A DNA stretch of 64,000 nucleotides from Macrotis lagotis (GCF_037893015.1 NC_133660.1:161008937-161072936), one strand, 5' to 3'; positions 30,688-41,857 are shown, counted from the stretch's first letter. Notes: generated by a model not told the origin, from the letters alone. A program made the numbers and translations.

Positions 30688-30847
30688 TTTTTTTTTTTTT
30701 TTTTTAGTTTTTGCAAGGCAGTGGAGTTAAGTGGCTTGCCCAAGGCCACGCAGTTAGGTAATTATTAAGTGTCTGAGGTCAGATTTGAACTCAGGTACTC
30801 TTGACCCCAGGGCCGGTGCTCTATCCACGGCGCCACCTAGCAGCTCC
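30688..30847 (-). mobile_element. Short marsupial tRNA-SINE with target duplication
   Basis: Poly-T start of about 19 T, 'tttttgcaaggcagtggagt', 'ttgcccaaggccacgcagtt', 'gaactcaggtactcttgacc', 'tatccacggcgccacctagc'. TSD 'attgttgtc' (30679-30687 and 30848-30856). Retained CpGs suggest youth. Confidence 0.93.
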
Positions 30848-31125
30848 ATTGTTGTCCTTTGTAATCAAAGAAGATCATGACATCATATGGATGAGGGAAT
30901 GACTTTAACATTATGATTTTTGTGAGGGGAATGTTGTGGAAAACCATCCTTCTCACTGCTTCTTTCAGAACAGTCTTCACTCTTGTAAAGACTAACAGAC
31001 TGCCTTTTGTGAGGGGTTGGGGGAGGGAGGAAGTAAGATTAGGGTAAAAATTGTAAAAATCAAAATACATAAAATCTTAAAAGAAAGAACAATCTTCACT
31101 CCATGGCCTGATCTAATAGGAAATA
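30848..31125 (-). mobile_element. Fragment related to the composite SINE/LINE 3' tail, antisense
   Basis: 'attgttgtcctttgtaatca' and 'aagaagatcatgacatcata' are the reverse complement of the 3' end shared by the 13.2-kb SINE and the 23-24 kb LINE. The sequence after about 30890 is less certain. A short L1 tail is nested at 30983-31085. Confidence 0.5.
30983..31085 (+). mobile_element. Very short 5'-truncated L1 insertion
   Basis: 'gggggagggaggaagtaaga', 'ttagggtaaaaattgtaaaa' and 'aatacataaaatctt' match, in reverse complement, the L1 3' terminus at 55983-56045. TSD 'agaacagtcttcactc' (30967-30982) and 'agaacaatcttcactc' (31086-31101), 15 of 16. Only about 100 bp were copied. Confidence 0.85.
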
Positions 31126-31325
31126 GTGGGAGTTCTTGGCCTTATGGGGTCTTTTCCATGTTATTGAGCCCCCCCCCCATGTTATTCTAAGCAGAGCATC
31201 AGTATGTTGATATTACGGTGACAAGCTTGCAACAATATGATAAAAACTAACCTGTCTCTTGATGGTCTAAGCATCAGTACAGTGATTTTATAGCAATAGT
31301 CTTTCACCAGTAAGCTAAAGCTAAC

Positions 31326-31575
31326 TAGAGATAGAGTGTTGGGCCTGGAGTTAGGAAGACTCATTTTTCTGAGTTCAAATCCAATCTCTGACATTTATCA
31401 ACTGTGTGACCCTGGGCAAGTCACTTAATCCTATTTGCCTCAATTTCCTCATCTGTAAAATGAGCTGAAGAAGGAAATAGCAAGCCAGTTAAATATCCCT
31501 ACCAAGAAAACTCCAAATGGGGACATGAAGAATCAGATATGACCAAACAATAGAATGTTTAAACAATTAACATTT
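31326..31575 (+). mobile_element. MAR1-like core-SINE, full length
   Basis: 'tgttgggcctggagttagga', 'tgaccctgggcaagtcactt', core 'tgcctcaatttcctcatctg', 'agctgaagaaggaaatagca', 'ctccaaatggggacatgaag'. Confidence 0.87.
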
Positions 31576-32920
31576 AAACAAATAATTAACTAACTTTTGC
31601 AGTGGGATATTTCCTAGGGATACAGAAACACACAATTCCCTAGCTCATCTCAAACCTTGATGAGCATTGGTTCAAAACTGAAGAGTGGCTGAAAAACATT
31701 TTTTTCCACCAAGTCATTTTCAAATATGGCATCTGAGAGATAGAAAAGTCTCTCCCTGACTTACAGAAATCTTTGTGTAGTTCCACTGTAAGGCTGGGTC
31801 ATATAAGTCACTCAGGATTTTGCTTCTATCATGCTTGGCTTCCTGGCCAAGTTTCTGGACCCCAGGGGCTCTCAGTTTTTGGAAGCTCACAAGGTCACCA
31901 GTCTGGTCTGTTCCGTTTCTAATATTCCTTCACAAAAGGAAGGAAATAATAAGACATATCAGGGACAAAAGCAACAACAGGGGCATGAGCTCATGGCTTC
32001 ATTTCAACCTCGCTGGGGACTGAAGGTCCTTGGCACAGTCTTCACCTGGAGACTTACAACAAAGAGAAGGAGGTCAAGTCATCTAGGCTTTTGTCTGTAG
32101 GCAGGCTTAGCTGCCAGAATCCAGTGGAAAAGCTTTCTTTCCTTCTTGCTAAGTAGACAGGAAAATATTCCCCAAAATGTCTGCGTATGCTCTTCATAAA
32201 GAGTCATGTCTGCTTATTCCACATCACTGGGCGCTACAAGTAGGCTCCCCAGACCCACAAGCTGCCAGAGCTAAGCCCCCAAAGGTCAGTCCCCTACTCC
32301 AACTTGATGACCCCCGTGTGTACTTGTATTATTGGGGGGATGTCTTTCTTTTCTTGAAAAAGAACAAAAAGTGCTGGTAAGTGGAAAAATAAGCATTTGG
32401 GTAAGGGAACATTATAAAAGTTCTATGGGGGGGGGAGAATTTAGAAGTTATTCCTCATTTGCACTGAGGTATGGATTGGGCTATTGTTCTTCCACTTAAC
32501 AGAGTCATTTTTTCTTGTGGAGACATCTTTTCAAAATCTCTGTCCAGCTCCCCAGTCTGTAAAGTCTGCTTACAGCAATTATATTCAGCAAAAGGCCTAG
32601 ACTTTGGTCACCTGGCTCAGACAGACTGAGCAGTGTGGGAATGATACTGAATACAAGGTGATGTGGTTTCCTAGGCACTAGCCCTGAAAGCTTCTGATTC
32701 CAATTCCTCTCTGGCACATCCTTTTTTCCCTCTTCCCAACACTCCCTACCCCCCTTAAATCATCAGAACTACTCTGTTAAAATCTGAAACCTTAACCCTT
32801 GCCTAACCTTTACTTAAAAAATGGGATGGAGAATGAGATTATAGGGGAAGGGTTTTTTGTTTGCTTTTTCTTAATGGGGGAATTTAACCTTCAAAGGCAG
32901 GGAGGATAACTGACAGGGAT
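31576..32920. other. No recognised gene or repeat
   Basis: About 1.3 kb with no family recognised. The DNA around 32200-32400 is of normal complexity and ends in a good 5' splice-site word (ctg/gtaagt at about 32373), but no matching acceptor or conserved frame supports an exon. Confidence 0.45.
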
Positions 32921-32925
32921 CATTA

Positions 32926-33450
32926 AGGCAGTTAGGTGTCTCAGTGAACAGTGTTAGACTTGGATTGGGAAGATCTGAGTTCAAGAAGGAAGGAAATGAA
33001 TATTTATTTAGTTCTTACTATGTATCAGATACTATGCTAACTGCTTCGGATAAAGAGAAACTAGTGAAAAGAACAATCAATAGTCTCTGCCCTCACAGAG
33101 CTTACATTCTAATGGGGGTGGAAATGCAACACTATAAAAAGATGAAAAGAGTGGGAAAAGAGAATGAAAGTTTGGAAGAGTGGGATAGGAGAGACATCAT
33201 TTTGAAATCCAGAAGCCAAAAATAGGGTTCTTAGAAGACTAAAAGCCAGTCTGGGCCTTTCCACCAAATGGGGGACTCTAGGAGAAAGTCACTAATGTGA
33301 GAAAGGGCAGGTCTTGCAGAGGGAGCTCCATGTTCAAAAAGCTACAGGGATGGTTGGTTATTCAAAAGCAAGTAAGATAATATCTGTGAAGCACTTTACA
33401 AAGCTAAAAGTACTATCTAACTCTATTATTATTATTAATTATCATTATTA
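32926..33450 (+). mobile_element. Core-SINE split by an L2 fragment (probable)
   Basis: Head piece 32926-32982 ('ggcagttaggtgtctcagtg', 'gggaagatctgagttcaag') and a MIR-like 3' piece 33365-33450 ('gtaagataatatctgtgaag', 'cactttacaaagctaaaagt') on the same strand, separated by L2. The pairing is inferred from order and orientation only. Confidence 0.4.
32985..33340 (-). mobile_element. L2 3' end, antisense
   Basis: 'gaatatttatttagttctta', 'ctatgtatcagatactatgc', 'tagtctctgccctcacagag', 'cttacattctaatgggggtg' is the antisense L2 3' end. It continues as purine-rich sequence to about 33340. Confidence 0.7.
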
Positions 33451-34780
33451 TCTGACTCATTACCTCTACAGACAATCAAGACACTGGAGGTGAGTGAATC
33501 AGTTATGTGGTTTTTCTTCAGTAAGGGAAGAAGGGAAGTTTGATTAGGGGAGTCCCTAATTGGGTGAGTTTTCTAATCATGTTGATGAAATTACAGGGTG
33601 TGGGCCCTTGTCTCAAAGTCTGTGAGGTACACCCCCCCCCCCATGGAAGGTAACCTTTCCTGCTTGCCTAGGGGATACTTGCCCCTGCCCTGGCAGCCTG
33701 GAAACTCCCCACGCTTAACTAACTGAAGCTTAAGATTTGGATTCTTGTCAAAGGAGTTACCTTCTTTCTATGGTCTATAAAGATAAGCTGGTAGACTGGC
33801 TCATTTCCCTTTTTGTCTTTTCCCTTGTGCCTTCTTCTTACCTACCTCCCTTTCTCCAGGTGCACTTAATGATGATTTGTACATTATATACCTTCCAGGT
33901 GGCCCAAAAGGAATATTCCTTAATTTCAAATAGCTGAGCATTTTCTTTCTATTGTTTTGTTTGCTTTTCTGGGCACAAATCAAAAACACAGTCCTGAGAG
34001 TGAACTTTCCCATTACAGTGATGGAGGCAGCTGCCTCCTGATAAGATTTCCTTAATGAACCACATAGCAGAGGCAGACGTGTATATTTATTTGTATATAT
34101 ATTTACTTTATCCAAAGTTCATGAGTAATATTTTTGGATCCTAAACTCTTGGTGTAAATAGAGAATTATCAAAGGAACCCATGAAGTTAAAGAAATAAAG
34201 CTACATCATGGGGGTATGGGAACTGGAGGAAAAGATAGGGACATATTATCCATGATATTGCCATGAATTACTCAGATAATATATATCTGATGTGAAAGGG
34301 ATTTCTTTTTTAGCAGCTCCCAGAGTATGTTTACTTGCCAGGGTAAGTTCAAATCAGAGGGTGGTACCTTGAGTTTCAGGGAGACTAGGTAGGAAAGAAG
34401 GAATCAATAGAATATCAAAAGATTGCCCCTAATAGCAGATCAAAGTTCATTTCCATTCAAGTGGGAGTTTATGTGATTTTTGTCTGTTCATGCATTCCTA
34501 TTTAACCTTTGCAATATTTTTTGGAATAAAATAAAGGCCATCCCATATTTGATTTATACATACTACCTTGAATGCTTGTATAGGAGATAGAGATGCTGGG
34601 ATCTCAGAAGTTATGCTCTCAGATCACTACTTGTGCCAACTACCACCACAAAGTCATCCAAAGTATTACGTCCTTGTATCAGGATGTTATTGGAGTACAG
34701 GGTCTATGGACAACTCTCACTTTTCCCTTTTTTTTGCTTAGGAATGAGGGAGTCTCACTGAAAATGTATATTTGTATTTG
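33451..34780. other. No recognised gene or repeat
   Basis: No gene or family recognised. A C run (about 13) lies near 33634. Confidence 0.45.
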
Positions 34781-34784
34781 TATT

Positions 34785-34789
34785 TGTCT

Positions 34790-34842
<53 letters not shown>
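34785..34842. repeat. (TG)n microsatellite
   Basis: 'tgtctgtgtctg' then about 22 TG units. Confidence 0.97.
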
Positions 34843-34843
<1 letters not shown>

Positions 34844-34844
34844 T

Positions 34845-36439
34845 GTGAAAAAGACAGAGAAGGACATTTCCTGCCAAGACTGGTGCAAGCCCCTTAATAA
34901 AATAATTAGGGGAAGAGTTTTTGCTTACCAATAAAATAGAAAGCAGATAGAGATTTCTGCTGATATTTGTAACCATGAAGAAAGACAGAGAAACCAGGCT
35001 GGCACCGAGGGGGACAGTAATTGGAAGCAATGAGTATGGTTTGAGGCAAATGGAAGTCAGGAGTTGCCTCAGACTGGGAGAGGAAACAAGGCTGAGTACA
35101 TTGAAATCACTCACACCTCACTTTAACTACAAACAAACCTTGTCTACCTTGCCTTGTGTGAATGAGTCCTGTGGAGTCCTCATTTCTAAAGTGATGTTAG
35201 AACACCAGATTCATCCAGAAATGTGCTGATATTATTTAACTTACTCTTTTCTGTCCCAATAAATAGACAGATAAATGAGTAGATAGACATAGATACATAG
35301 ATTTGGTAGCCCTATATCTACACAGATCATTAGATTTTATTTTTTTTTTCCTTTTCTAATGCTATTCCTTGCCTGGGTCCATTATCATGGTAAGGAACTG
35401 AATTCCTAAACCTGGATTAAATTCTAAAGTTTCTGGTATTCAAACTAGGTAGGAAAAAATGAGTCAAAATAGGTGAGTTATGATTAAAGGTCTTCATGAT
35501 TTGAACCTGAGTCCATGAGGGTCTAAAGATGATAGGATCTATTGATTATAATTTTTAAGTGACTGACTGAAAAAAAGGGAAGCTAGAAGTTTGTGCTTGG
35601 TGAATGTGAAAGGAAGAAAATTACATGAATGCCACCTGCCCCATGGCCAGCTATTTAGTTTCTGGTAGTTTCCAGAGAACCAAAGAGTTGATCTTAAAAG
35701 ACATGAATTTGCCTTAGGTATGCAGTTCCTTCAGAACCCGTTGGATTTCTTCCATGCCAGCACAGGATCAGCCAATTTACGGCTGGGAAATTCTTTCTTA
35801 AAGGAGCAAAGATCCTTGCAGATACTAAGTGACTTCTTAAAGGTTTTTTAAAAGCCTCTGGCCAGCTCCCAGAGATCCTATTGGGAACTGGCTTTCAAAT
35901 TAGACAGCAAAGAATCCAGGGGTCAGCAAAATCAGTTGCCTTTATTACCAAGGACATAATGACTAAGAGCATTTAATCAAACATCGCTTGTTAAGAAAAA
36001 CCCTTGAAGTTTCTAATTGGTGTTGGTTTTGACAAAAAACAAGACTGAAAGAGGATAGAGAATTTGATTTTAAATGGGCTAATAATTGATAACAATGATA
36101 AATTCAAAAGGTTGAAGCATCTAGTCCAGTGACTCCCCACCTTTTAAAATCCTGAGTATATTTTAAAATTTGTTGTGGCACATGTGGGAATGCTGAGACC
36201 ACTAATGAAAATCTGAGAAGGCAGGAAAAAAAGAAATGCAAGAATTATGGTGATGGAAGAAGGTAGGAACTTTGAAAAGAATATATCTGATCATCATTTA
36301 GCATGCAAAGCATTTTACCATTTACTCCCAATCTATCTTTTCAAAAAAATTCATTTCCTTTCTTCTAGTGAACCCTCTACTATATTCTGAGCACTCTTGG
36401 ACCCTGTTGGCTGTCCTGAACCTGAATCTTCCTCTATAT
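34845..36439. other. No recognised gene or repeat
   Basis: 1.6 kb of ordinary-looking DNA with a short GATA-like run at 35265-35302. No exon pattern, RNA gene or repeat family recognised. Confidence 0.45.
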
Positions 36440-36740
36440 GGTGTAACCCCTAATTAGAAAGTGAACTCCTTGGGAGTAGGGACTTTTTTCTTTTTTCTTT
36501 GTATAGCCCCAGAACTTAGGGACACAAGATATTCATTTCTACTTCCAGTATTTCCCTTATTTAGAATGTATCTTTTTTTCCTATCAAAATAATATGTATT
36601 ATTCAATAGAAATATTGTTTTCCATGAAGCTTCCCTGACCACTCCTATCCATTCACGGATATATACCATTTTACCATTTATGAAATTATTTCCTTTAATG
36701 TCTCTCTTCTGCCAGTTTTGGATCCCCTTTCCTGGAATCT
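36440..36740 (+). mobile_element. L2 LINE pieces
   Basis: 'agaaagtgaactccttggga', 'tgtatagccccagaactta' (36455-36525), then a second block 'catgaagcttccctgaccac' (36624-36643) that belongs upstream in L2. So this is either two fragments or a rearranged copy. Confidence 0.5.
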
Positions 36741-36762
36741 CTAAAATAAATAAAAGCAAATA

Positions 36763-36998
36763 ATAGTGCAGTGGATAAAGTGCTGGGTCTGAAGTAAGGA
36801 AGTCTCATCTTCTTGAGTTCAAATCTGGCCTCAGACACTTAGTAATTTTGTGATCACTTAACCCTGTTGGTTTCAGTTTCCTCAAATATAAAATGGGCTG
36901 GAGAAGAAAATAGCAAACTACTCAGTATCTCTGCCAAGAAAACTCCAAATAGGGTCATGAAGAACTGGACGTGACTAAAACTACTCACCAACAACAAA
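36763..36998 (+). mobile_element. MAR1-like core-SINE
   Basis: 'agtgcagtggataaagtgct', 'gagttcaaatctggcctcag', 'gtttcagtttcctcaaatat', 'ggctggagaagaaaatagca', 'ctccaaatagggtcatgaag', 'tggacgtgactaaaact'. The stretch between 'cagacactta' and 'cacttaaccct' is shortened. Confidence 0.85.
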
Positions 36999-37089
36999 GA
37001 TATATATGAGATTATTATTATAAGAGAAAAATTTAGTATTCTGCTTTTGACACAAGCTTGTCAAAGATAATTTATTATCTAATCATGGT

Positions 37090-37450
37090 GAAAAAGACAC
37101 AGAAAAAGAGATGGGGAGATAGACTGATAGAGAGAAAGAGAGAAACAGACAGGGAGACAGAGACATGGGAGAGAGAGACACAGAGACAGACAGAGACAGA
37201 GAGAGACAGAGACAGAAAGACAGAGACAAAGAGAGAGAGGAAAGAGAAAGGGAGGATGAGAGAGATAGAGAGGAGAGACAGCTTAATAACTTGGGCAAGT
37301 AACTCAGAAACCCCATTGCCTTCAATAAATTTTTTTAAAAAAGTTTAAAAGAGAGAGAGACAGACAGACAGACAAACAGAAGGAGAAAGAGACAGAGAGG
37401 AGAAATAGAGATAGAGAATGAGAGTGATCAAGAGAGACAGAAAGAGAGAG
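37090..37450. repeat. (GAGACA)n-type simple repeat, about 360 bp
   Basis: Degenerate GAGA/GACAGA repeat on + with a 65-bp SINE remnant inside it (37281-37345). Open in several frames for lack of stops. Confidence 0.93.
37281..37345 (+). mobile_element. Short tRNA-SINE, 3' fragment
   Basis: 'cttaataacttgggcaagta', 'actcagaaaccccattgcct' and an A-rich tail. The simple repeat on both sides may have grown around or from it. Confidence 0.55.
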
Positions 37451-37537
37451 AGTAATGGATCCTTGCAGCTCTCACCTTCAACTTGGAGGCTTGTTCAGTA
37501 CAGTCGATAAATGAAACAACCCAACCACGAAACAAAT

Positions 37538-37539
37538 AT

Positions 37540-37588
<49 letters not shown>
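37538..37588. repeat. (TG)n microsatellite
   Basis: About 23 TG units with one 'tatg' near the start. Confidence 0.97.
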
Positions 37589-37589
<1 letters not shown>

Positions 37590-37669
37590 ATAGACATATT
37601 ATAGGAAAGCTTTATATAGACATTATATAGTAGAATCACAGTTAGGGAAGTTAATCTCTGAGTTAGGGA

Positions 37670-37865
37670 AGAACCCACATAGTCCAATTCATACCTGACC
37701 ATGAATCCTCTCTATAACAAACCAAAAAAGTGGCCATTTGACTTCTATTTGAAGACTTGTAGCAAAGGAAACTCCACTACCTCACTTATGGTTGATTTTT
37801 AAAAAATGTTTCTGGACATTTTTCAAAAAGTTGGCATTAGGTCCTTGGTCAGGAATATCATCCTC
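37670..37865 (-). mobile_element. CR1/L3 LINE fragment, antisense
   Basis: 'aagtggccatttgacttcta', 'tttgaagacttgtagcaaag', 'gaaactccactacctcactt' matches the antisense CR1/L3 3' region. An L2 3' end follows directly. Confidence 0.6.
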
Positions 37866-37867
37866 AA

Positions 37868-37995
37868 TCAATCAATCAATCAACAAGCATTTAATAAGTA
37901 TCTAAAACTAAGCACAATGCTAGACCTGACAGATTCAAGGACAACAACAATAAAAGAAATAATCTCTGCTCTCAGGGAACTTACTATCAATTGGT
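37868..37995 (-). mobile_element. L2 3' end, antisense
   Basis: 'caatcaatcaatcaatcaac', 'aagcatttaataagtatcta', 'aatctctgctctcagggaac' keep the antisense L2 order, including its tandem-repeat tail. Confidence 0.65.
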
Positions 37996-38054
37996 AGAAA
38001 TTCTCATTACTAGAAAAGTTTTTCTAATTATATTTTACTATTTCAAGCCTTCTC

Positions 38055-38560
38055 TCCCTTGCTCATGCTCTTTGAGATAAAAAGAAAAACAAATCCCATT
38101 AAAAATATGTATAGTTAAGCAAAAACAAATCACAAATTGGCCATATCAAAAAAAGGCTCATTTTACACCATTTCATATCTTTTCAATAAGATGGGTAGCA
38201 TGTTTAATCATTAGTCATATGGAATCATGGTTGGTCATTTTACTAATCTTAGTTCTTAAGTCTTTCAAAGTTGTTTGTCTTTACAATATTGTTGTGATTG
38301 TAAAATAGTCTTCTCTTGGTTCTTTCTGCCAACTCCACCATGTTATCAGTTCATACAAGTCTTCCCAGATTTCTCTGAAATATCCCCTTCATCATTTCTT
38401 ACAACATAATAGCATTCTATCATATTTATATACATGATATGGTATATTTATATACTTTATATCTTATTTCAACTACTCCTTAATTGACAGACCCTTCTAT
38501 TTGTCACTGCAAAAAGAGCTGCAATAAATAAATTTTATATATCGTTAGAGTTTGTTTATA
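38055..38560 (-). mobile_element. L1/HAL1 3'UTR, antisense
   Basis: 'atgtatagttaagcaaaaac', 'gatgggtagcatgtttaatc', 'ggaatcatggttggtcattt', 'cttaagtctttcaaagttgt', 'tcagttcatacaagtcttcc', 'aaaagagctgcaataaataa'. A long antisense L1 3' block. Confidence 0.8.
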
Positions 38561-38589
38561 ACCAAACTTTCTTCCAAGTTACTTTCTCT

Positions 38590-39010
38590 CTAGACTGCCC
38601 CCACCCCTCCCTTATTCCTTGACTACTTGAATTATTTTTCTTTGACTCAGAAATTTTGGATTTCTGCTATAATGTTGTTGGAGTTTTCATTTTGGGTTTT
38701 GTGAATTCTTTCTACTTAATGATTTCTTGAAATACGGTGTCTAGACTTTTTTTGCTAATTTATTTTATGTCATGAAATGAGTTTTAAAAATTGTCTCTAC
38801 TTAATATGTTTTTCAAGTCAGTTGTTTTTGCCATGAGATGCTTCACATTTTCATTTATTCTTCCCAGTATTCTGACTTTGTTTTAATATCTCTTGTTGTC
38901 TCATGGAGACAATTTAGTCCATTCTAATTCTGAGGAAGTTTGTTACTTGGACAAGTTATTGTAACTGTTGTGCCAATCTGTTAATTCCTTTTCCCCTACT
39001 CAAGGCATTC
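38590..39010 (-). mobile_element. L1-type ORF1 remnant (coiled-coil side)
   Basis: The reverse complement translates, with stops, to pieces such as 'ENVKHLMAKTTDLKN', 'KKSLDTVFQEIIK' and 'KPKMKTP', the L1 ORF1 stretch just after the coiled coil. No ORF2 lies between it and the 3'UTR block at 38055-38560, which is the arrangement of HAL1 (half-L1) elements. The ORF1 C-terminal domain is missing, so a deletion is also involved. Confidence 0.65.
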
Positions 39011-39019
39011 TTTACTCAA

Positions 39020-39559
39020 AGACTTTATTTGAACCATAAATCTGGTAGCAAGATATCTAATTAATACAAAGGGCAAAGAAACTCACAAGAAAATAAATTG
39101 AAAATATATTCATTCTTTTTCTATTCTCCGATTCATAAAATTGATATAATTTTTTATAGGCACCAGTGGAGAATTCATGATTCTAAGGAGAACTCAGAGG
39201 TGGTCTTTTCTCAACATGATTTCTAAAGATGGCAGGGAGTTTACTGATATCTTTTGGCTGCAGTCATTTGCCTCTCTGGCTTTAGGGTCAACAGGACCAG
39301 GCTTCCAGAAAGATGTGAGTTCAGACTAACTGACCCTGCATCTATACTTTCTCCTTACTCTAGCTAGAACTACTTTTCTCAGTGAAAGAGAAAACTATCT
39401 TTGTCTTGTAACTCTCATTTTAGTTTTCACCATTGCCAAATATGCCAATACTTATTCCCTTATATAATACTCCTTTGTAACTTTCTTCTTCAAACCCAGT
39501 TCATACCTCTTGACAAAATTCCTGCATCTAGTTCTAGTTTCATAGCGTATTTGGCCTTC
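39020..39559. other. No recognised gene or repeat
   Basis: Nothing recognised; may hold the decayed 5' part of the antisense L1. Confidence 0.4.
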
Positions 39560-39782
39560 AGACATTTAGTTAGTACAGGCAAATAAGGTCAGACAGGAGT
39601 TGTTGAACTCTTATTATAGTAAGACTTAAAAACTGATTGTATGTAGGAGATGGGGGAGGTAGGAAGTCAAAGATGACTTGGATTGGAATATAGTTAACAA
39701 GGAAAATGGCAGTGATGCCATTAACAGAAACAGGAGAATCAGTAGGAGAAGTTGTGAGACAGTGGGGTGGGAAAGGAGAGAT
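39560..39782 (-). mobile_element. L2-like LINE, antisense
   Basis: 'gtcaaagatgacttggattg', 'aatggcagtgatgccattaa' and 'cagaaacaggagaatcag' fit antisense L2 as in 1.8-1.9 kb. Ends at the SINE target duplication. Confidence 0.5.
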
Positions 39783-39797
39783 AAAAAGTTTTATTTT

Positions 39798-39947
39798 GGG
39801 GCAGCTAGGTGGTGCAGTGGATAGAGCACTGGCCCTGGAGTCAGGAGTGCCTGAGTTCAAATCTGGCCTTGGTCACTTAATAATTACCTAGCTGTGTGGT
39901 CTTGGGCAAGCCACTTAAATCCATTGCCTTGCAAAAACCTAAAAAAA
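39798..39947 (+). mobile_element. Short marsupial tRNA-SINE, full length
   Basis: 'ggggcagctaggtggtgcag', 'gagcactggccctggagtca', 'gagttcaaatctggccttgg', 'aataattacctagctgtgtg', 'ttgccttgcaaaaacctaaa'. TSD 'aaaaagttttatttt' (39783-39797 and 39948-39962), perfect 15 bp. Confidence 0.97.
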
Positions 39948-39966
39948 AAAAAGTTTTATTTTTTAA

Positions 39967-40585
39967 CACACAGATATACCTTGGAAATATTGTGGGTTTG
40001 GTTTCAGACCACTACAATAAAGCAAATATCACAATAAAACAAGTCACACCAATTTTTTGGTTTTCAAGTACATATAAAAGTTATATTTACACTGTACTAT
40101 AATCTATTAAATATGCAATAGTATTATTTCTAAAAATTGTACATACCTTAATTGAAAAGTACTTTATTGAGAAAAAAATGCTATCATCTTGAGCTTACAG
40201 TGAGTTGTAATTTTTTGCTAATGAAGGGTCTTGACTTGATGTTGATGGCTACTGCCTGAATAGGAGAGTGGTTGTTGAAAATTGAAGTGGTTGTGGCAAT
40301 TTCTTAAAATAAGACAACAATGAAGTTTGTCTCATCAACTGACTCTTCCTTTCTCTTGAATACTTTGAGGCCATTGTAAGGTTATTAATCCAATTTCAAT
40401 ATTGTTGTATCTCAGGGAATCATGGAGATTCTGAGGAGAGGGAGAAGAGCAGTCAATGGACCAGTCAGAATATACACAACACTTATCAATTAATTCATCT
40501 TATATGGGTGTGATTCACAGAGAATCCCCTTCCCCCAATTCTAGTAGTAACATCAAAGAACACTGATCACAGATCTCCATAACAG

Positions 40586-40618
<33 letters not shown>

Positions 40619-40797
40619 AAAAGATGGAAATATTGTGATAGTTACCAAAATGGGACATGATGTGAGCACATGCTGTTGGGAAAATGAAGCCCTTGGATTT
40701 GTTAGATGCAGGATTACCACAAACCTTCAACTTGTAAAAAAAAAAATACAGTATTTATGAAGCACAATAAAATGCAATAAAATGATTTATACTATAT
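39967..40797 (-). mobile_element. Tigger1-like DNA transposon, internally deleted
   Basis: Both ends are present. Left: 'cagatataccttggaaatat', 'ggtttcagaccactacaata'. Right: 'agcacatgctgttgggaaaa', 'ccacaaaccttcaacttgta', 'gaagcacaataaaatgcaat'. The inner left part 'ttaaaataagacaacaatga' belongs to the transposase 3' end and 'gaggccattgtaaggttatt' to its 5' end, so most of the pogo/Tigger transposase is gone. Junction near 40345-40360. An (ATA)n run at 40589-40615 is also in the element. Non-autonomous. Confidence 0.88.
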
Positions 40798-40799
40798 AC

Positions 40800-41184
40800 T
40801 GAGCTTGAATTGTCCACAGGACAATTAAATGAAGAAATTCGATAGGCCTCAGGAAGTATGAATCCAGAGCCCTAAGAAGAGTTCAGTACTTAAGAGGTAA
40901 ATTGGGGAGCTAGAGAGTCATCCACAAAGATAATAGTTGAAGTTATGTAGAGGATATTACCATGGGGGAAACTGTATTCATAAAGAAAAGAGGATAAAGG
41001 AGAAGTATCCACTTTTAGGATGCTCATTCAAAAAAAGACAGTTTAAAAGTTTAATAGGGAAGAAGAAAAGCCAACAATATAATTACAGAAATAAGAAAAT
41101 AAGGGCCTACTTTTCTATGATGAAGGGAAAGTAGTGAATTGAAGATTGTGCCACATTTTAGATTGAAAAGGATCCTGCATAAGG
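40800..41184. other. No recognised gene or repeat
   Basis: Nothing recognised. Confidence 0.4.
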
Positions 41185-41345
41185 GTCTAAAGAATTGGAT
41201 TCTAGACCTGCTTCAATGGTCATCTAACCTTAGTTTAAGTCACTTAACTAGTCTCAGACTCAGATTCCTCATCTTTAAAAGGAGAATAATATTTGCCTTG
41301 TCAGCTTCATAGAGTTTTTGGAAAGATGAAAGAAGATAGTGTAAG
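41185..41345 (+). mobile_element. MIR-like core-SINE
   Basis: 'gaattggattctagacctgc', 'tagtttaagtcacttaacta', core 'cagattcctcatctttaaaa', 'ggagaataatatttgccttg'. Diverged. Confidence 0.65.
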
Positions 41346-41857
41346 TTTTTCTAACTATCAAGAAAAAGGATGTCTTGGCTATTGGGATAAATGATATTCT
41401 GGAAAGGCTTTCTGGAGAACACAGATCTCAAGCTATAGCTGAAAACGGGATCAAATGTTTCCAGCAAAATAGTTGAGATTCCAAGTCCTCCAGACTTGCT
41501 TACCTGACCTTGCACAAGTGTTTTGTTTTGTTTTGTTTTTTAATCTTGCAATGCCTTCTGTGAAGTGGTGAGTATATTACCCTCTCACAAAGATGTGGCA
41601 GAAATGAGCTGTTTATTGATTGTGAAATATTTTGAATGCATCACATACCAGCTAAGTGCTAATAAGAGAGGAAGCCAAAAGCTGTGGCTTTCCTAGTGAG
41701 TTGACTAAATGTTCCTTCTCATAAATGTTTAAAGTCCCATAGAAAGAAATATCTTGTGACTGGGATTTAATCATCTCATTTCATTAAAATGTAGATTTAA
41801 AGATACAAATACCATAATAGAATGAATGAATTTATTAAGCATGTTATTTGCAAATTA

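Noticed and set aside
32177-32380. 67-codon frame ending at a gtaagt word, considered as an exon
   Set aside because: No acceptor, no homology recognised, and a single donor-like word is expected by chance in 64 kb.
34755-35114. 119-codon minus frame with a His-Thr run
   Set aside because: Most of it is the antisense (TG)n microsatellite; the rest shows no domain.
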